From assembly GCA_030043175.1 (NCBI GenBank), contig JASHYD010000578.1:1-8884 (forward strand): DNA of 8,884 nt, in the 5' to 3' direction. Below are positions 7,271 to 8,884 of the stretch, piece by piece (within the stretch, counting starts at the first letter, position 1; each line of letters starts with the position of its first letter). Position numbers and translations under genes: made by a program. Source of the stretch: Xanthobacteraceae bacterium. Lineage in GTDB: Bacteria > Pseudomonadota > Alphaproteobacteria > Rhizobiales > Xanthobacteraceae. Below the pieces are notes generated by a model. It saw only the letters and a list, made by a program, of their open reading frames with translations. It was not told the DNA's origin and searched no databases.

Positions 7271-7286
7271 AGACCAGTTCTGGTCT
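7271..7286. promoter_or_regulatory. Perfect palindrome next to the ribosome binding site, candidate operator
   Basis: AGACCAG (7271-7277), TT, CTGGTCT (7280-7286) is a perfect 7+7 dyad ending 5 bases before the GGAGG of the MetX-like gene. Its compact 16-bp length and position fit a repressor site covering the start of transcription or translation. With a loop of only two bases, a DNA operator is more natural than an RNA hairpin, although a 6-bp stem with a 4-base loop would also form. No regulator gene is in the window and I do not recognise the sequence as a known site. Confidence 0.45.
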
Positions 7287-7305
7287 CATCTGGAGGAGAA
7301 TGCCG

Positions 7306-8397
7306 ATGACCTTCCGCGCCATTGCTGCCGCACTGATGCTGACAGCCGCTCCGGCCGCCTTTGCGCAAGCGCCCTCGACGACCCATTGGCCGAACCAGAA
7401 AGAGGGCGATTTCGTCATCGTGGATTTCCGCTTCAAAAGCGGCGAAACCCTGCCGGCTCTCAACATCCACTACACCACGCTGGGCACACCCCTGCGCAAT
7501 GCCTCCGGCGAGGTCAGCAACGCCGTGATCCTGCTGCACGGGACGAGTTCGAGCGGCAAGGCATGGTTGATGCCGTCGCTGGCGGACGAGTTGTTCGGGC
7601 CGGGCCAAGCCTTGGATGCCGGGCGCTACTTTATCGTGTTGCCGGACGGCATCGGCCGCGGTGGCTCCAGCAAGCCGAGCGACGGCCTGAAGGGCAACTT
7701 ACCGCACTACCGCTACGCGGACATCGTGGAATCGGAGTACCGGCTGATCACCGAAGGCCTCGGCATCAAGCATCTGCGCCTGGTCATGGGGTCGTCCATG
7801 GGCGGCATGCACACCTTCATGTGGGGCTACACCTATCCGAACCTGATGGACGGGCTCATTCCGATTGCGAGTCAACCGATTGAAATCAGTGGGCGCAATT
7901 GGATGCAGCGCCGCATTGCGGCCGAGGCGATCCGCCAGGATCCGGGCTGGCACAATGGGTTCTACGGCCAAAACCCCACCCAATGGACCGTGACGGCACC
8001 CTACGGCTTCCTGCAGACCGAGAACGTGCTGCAGCTCCAGAAAATGCTCCCGACCCGCGAGGCCGGCGATGAGATGTACAAGAAGCTGCAGGACGAGGCG
8101 AAGCGCCGCGACGCTAACGACACGCTCTGGGGCATCGAGGCGGTGATGGATTACAACCCGAGGCCGCACCTTGACAAGATCAAGGCGCGATTGATGGCCC
8201 TCAATTCAGCCGACGACGAGGCCAACCCGCCGCAGCTCGCCTCCACGCAGCGCGAAATCGAGCGCATTCCCAACGCCAAATACATGCTGATCCCGGCGAG
8301 CGAAGAGACCCATGGCCATTACACCCACCTGCGCGCCGCGTTCTGGACGGCATATGTGGCGGAGTTTCTGAAGGAACTGCCGGGGCAGATGTGGTGA
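7306..8397 (+). CDS. Exported alpha/beta hydrolase, MetX (homoserine O-acetyltransferase)-like
   Basis: From the ATG at 7306 the protein has 363 residues with a signal peptide (1-20, ALMLTAAPAAFA, cut before QAPST). The mature part follows the MetX-like alpha/beta hydrolase order: an N-terminal extension (FVIVDFRFKSGETLPALNIHYTTLGTP, split at 36-50 and 51-62), oxyanion region VILLHGTSSSGKAW (74-87), VLPDGIGRGGSSKPSD (111-126), nucleophile elbow VMGSSMGGMHTF (160-171) with Ser164, acid loop ALNSADDEANPP (298-309) with Asp303/304, and ETHGHYTH (334-341) with likely base His338. The triad is complete. True homoserine acetyltransferases are cytoplasmic, so this exported relative is more likely a hydrolase of unknown substrate. 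The start at 7300 (MPMTF) is open too, but GGAGGAG at 7292-7298 is 7 bases from 7306 and only 1 base from 7300. It converges with the thioesterase and diverges from the MBL-fold gene. Confidence 0.9.
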   Translation: MTFRAIAAALMLTAAPAAFAQAPSTTHWPNQKEGDFVIVDFRFKSGETLPALNIHYTTLGTPLRNASGEVSNAVILLHGTSSSGKAWLMPSLADELFGPGQALDAGRYFIVLPDGIGRGGSSKPSDGLKGNLPHYRYADIVESEYRLITEGLGIKHLRLVMGSSMGGMHTFMWGYTYPNLMDGLIPIASQPIEISGRNWMQRRIAAEAIRQDPGWHNGFYGQNPTQWTVTAPYGFLQTENVLQLQKMLPTREAGDEMYKKLQDEAKRRDANDTLWGIEAVMDYNPRPHLDKIKARLMALNSADDEANPPQLASTQREIERIPNAKYMLIPASEETHGHYTHLRAAFWTAYVAEFLKELPGQMW

Positions 8398-8455
8398 GCC
8401 GCTTGCGGCGCCACGGATGACTGGAGGCCAAGCTGCACTAACGCCAACCGGCGCT
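8398..8455. other. Short convergent spacer with small hairpins
   Basis: GCCGC-TT-GCGGC (8398-8409) begins right after the stop codon of the MetX-like gene, and CGCC-AACC-GGCG (8442-8453) followed by CTTT lies before the 3' end of the opposing gene. Both stems are short. They may help end the two converging transcripts but are not convincing terminators. Confidence 0.3.
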
Positions 8456-8884
8456 TTAGCCCCGTACCTCCATCTCAATACGCCGCCCGGCAGCTTCGGG
8501 AACCGGAAGGAGCGCGTGGGAGGCTTTCATCTCGGCGAGCCGGGCCGTGACCTCGTGCGGGAACGCCGTGGACTTCCTGGAGCTCATATCGACATGAAGC
8601 GACAGGTTCTCCGAGGTCGCCGACACCCAGCCATCGGTGGCGTGAAACAGCTGTTCGAAATAGTGCAGCCGCTTGGCGTCGTAGTCGATGAGCTGGAACG
8701 TGACCCGGACCGGGTCGCCAGCGTGCAGTTCGCGCAGGTAGCGGACGTGGATCTCGGCGGTGAAGATCGACTGTCGGCGGCTCGTCACGTAATCCGACCC
8801 GACCCCGATCAGCTCGTAGGTCTCGTCGACGGCGCGATCGAACAGCACATTGTAATAAGCCATGTTAAGGTGGCCATTGTAATC
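8456..8884 (-). CDS. Hotdog-fold acyl-CoA thioesterase (5' end outside the window)
   Basis: The reading frame is open to the window edge, giving at least 142 residues. The edge-most residues DYNGHLNMAYYNVLFDRA contain the 4HBT hotdog motif (Asp-Tyr-Asn-Gly-His-x-Asn), with the aspartate expected to be catalytic. The ATG at 8863 sits inside this motif, so it is internal and the true start lies beyond 8884. Downstream, FTAEIHVRYLRELHAGDPV and KRLHYFEQLFHATDGWVSAT give the hotdog strands, and LSLHVDMSSRKSTAFP is typical of YbgC/FcbC-type thioesterases, especially those related to betainyl-CoA thioesterase (the C-terminal domain of some carnitine dehydrogenases). It would hydrolyse an acyl-CoA in the cytoplasm; the exact acyl group is not determined. 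Whether it is a stand-alone enzyme or the end of a carnitine dehydrogenase fusion cannot be seen here. Confidence 0.88.
   Translation of the reverse strand, partial: DYNGHLNMAYYNVLFDRAVDETYELIGVGSDYVTSRRQSIFTAEIHVRYLRELHAGDPVRVTFQLIDYDAKRLHYFEQLFHATDGWVSATSENLSLHVDMSSRKSTAFPHEVTARLAEMKASHALLPVPEAAGRRIEMEVRG

Larger units (their letters stand above)
6938..7305. other. Divergent control region between the MBL-fold and MetX-like genes
   Basis: Two exported enzymes start outward from these 368 bases. The leftward gene has a strong ribosome binding site (GGGAGG on the minus strand, near 6945-6952) and a weak promoter candidate, TTCACG (6981-6986) with TATCCT (6957-6962), 18 bases apart. The rightward gene has GGAGGAG at 7292-7298. 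Two inverted repeats, 7205-7227 and 7271-7286, lie on the rightward gene's side. A minus-strand open frame (7123-7608) crosses the start of the rightward gene but is taken as a shadow of it. Confidence 0.55.

Noticed and set aside
7123..7608. 161-codon minus-strand open frame
   Set aside because: It overlaps the well-supported MetX-like gene on the opposite strand and encodes a low-complexity protein without family features.
1..8884. CRISPR arrays, tRNA/rRNA genes, insertion sequences, toxin-antitoxin or phage genes
   Set aside because: No regularly spaced repeats, cloverleaf-like sequences, transposase motifs or defence-gene motifs were seen on either strand.

Overview
The window reads as an ordinary chromosomal stretch of a GC-rich alphaproteobacterium, probably of the order Hyphomicrobiales (Bradyrhizobium/Xanthobacteraceae-like). 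The evidence is the divergent purD/xseA pair, the xseA C-terminus ending in GSLF, the typical WPKPLPN start of an exported beta-propeller protein, and short GC-rich palindromes between genes. The taxonomy is inferred from familiarity, not from a search.

Layout. Positions 1-138 (-) hold the 5' end of an exported protein that runs off the left edge. It diverges from an exported dienelactone-hydrolase-like protein at 340-1179 (+). A 577-base gap (1180-1756) has no convincing gene. xseA (1757-3364, -) and purD (3519-4802, +) form a divergent housekeeping pair. purD converges on a small cytoplasmic alpha/beta hydrolase (4918-5631, -), with a good hairpin between them. After another gene-poor gap (5632-6016) comes an exported metallo-beta-lactamase-fold hydrolase (6017-6937, -). 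It diverges across about 370 bases from an exported MetX-like alpha/beta hydrolase (7306-8397, +). A hotdog-fold acyl-CoA thioesterase (8456-8884, -) runs off the right edge.

How the genes relate. purD (purine synthesis) and xseA (DNA repair) are unrelated housekeeping functions placed back to back. The rest are five hydrolytic enzymes: three alpha/beta hydrolases from three different families, one MBL-fold enzyme and one thioesterase. Three of the five, plus the partial propeller protein, carry signal peptides, so much of the window encodes periplasmic enzymes of unknown substrate. No operon of three or more genes is visible; nearly every gene has its own strand switch.

I found no mobile element, CRISPR array, RNA gene or obvious new multi-gene system. 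The best leads are an alanine in place of the catalytic serine in the first hydrolase, a perfect 7+7 palindrome directly in front of the MetX-like gene, and the divergent exported-hydrolase pair that shares that control region.
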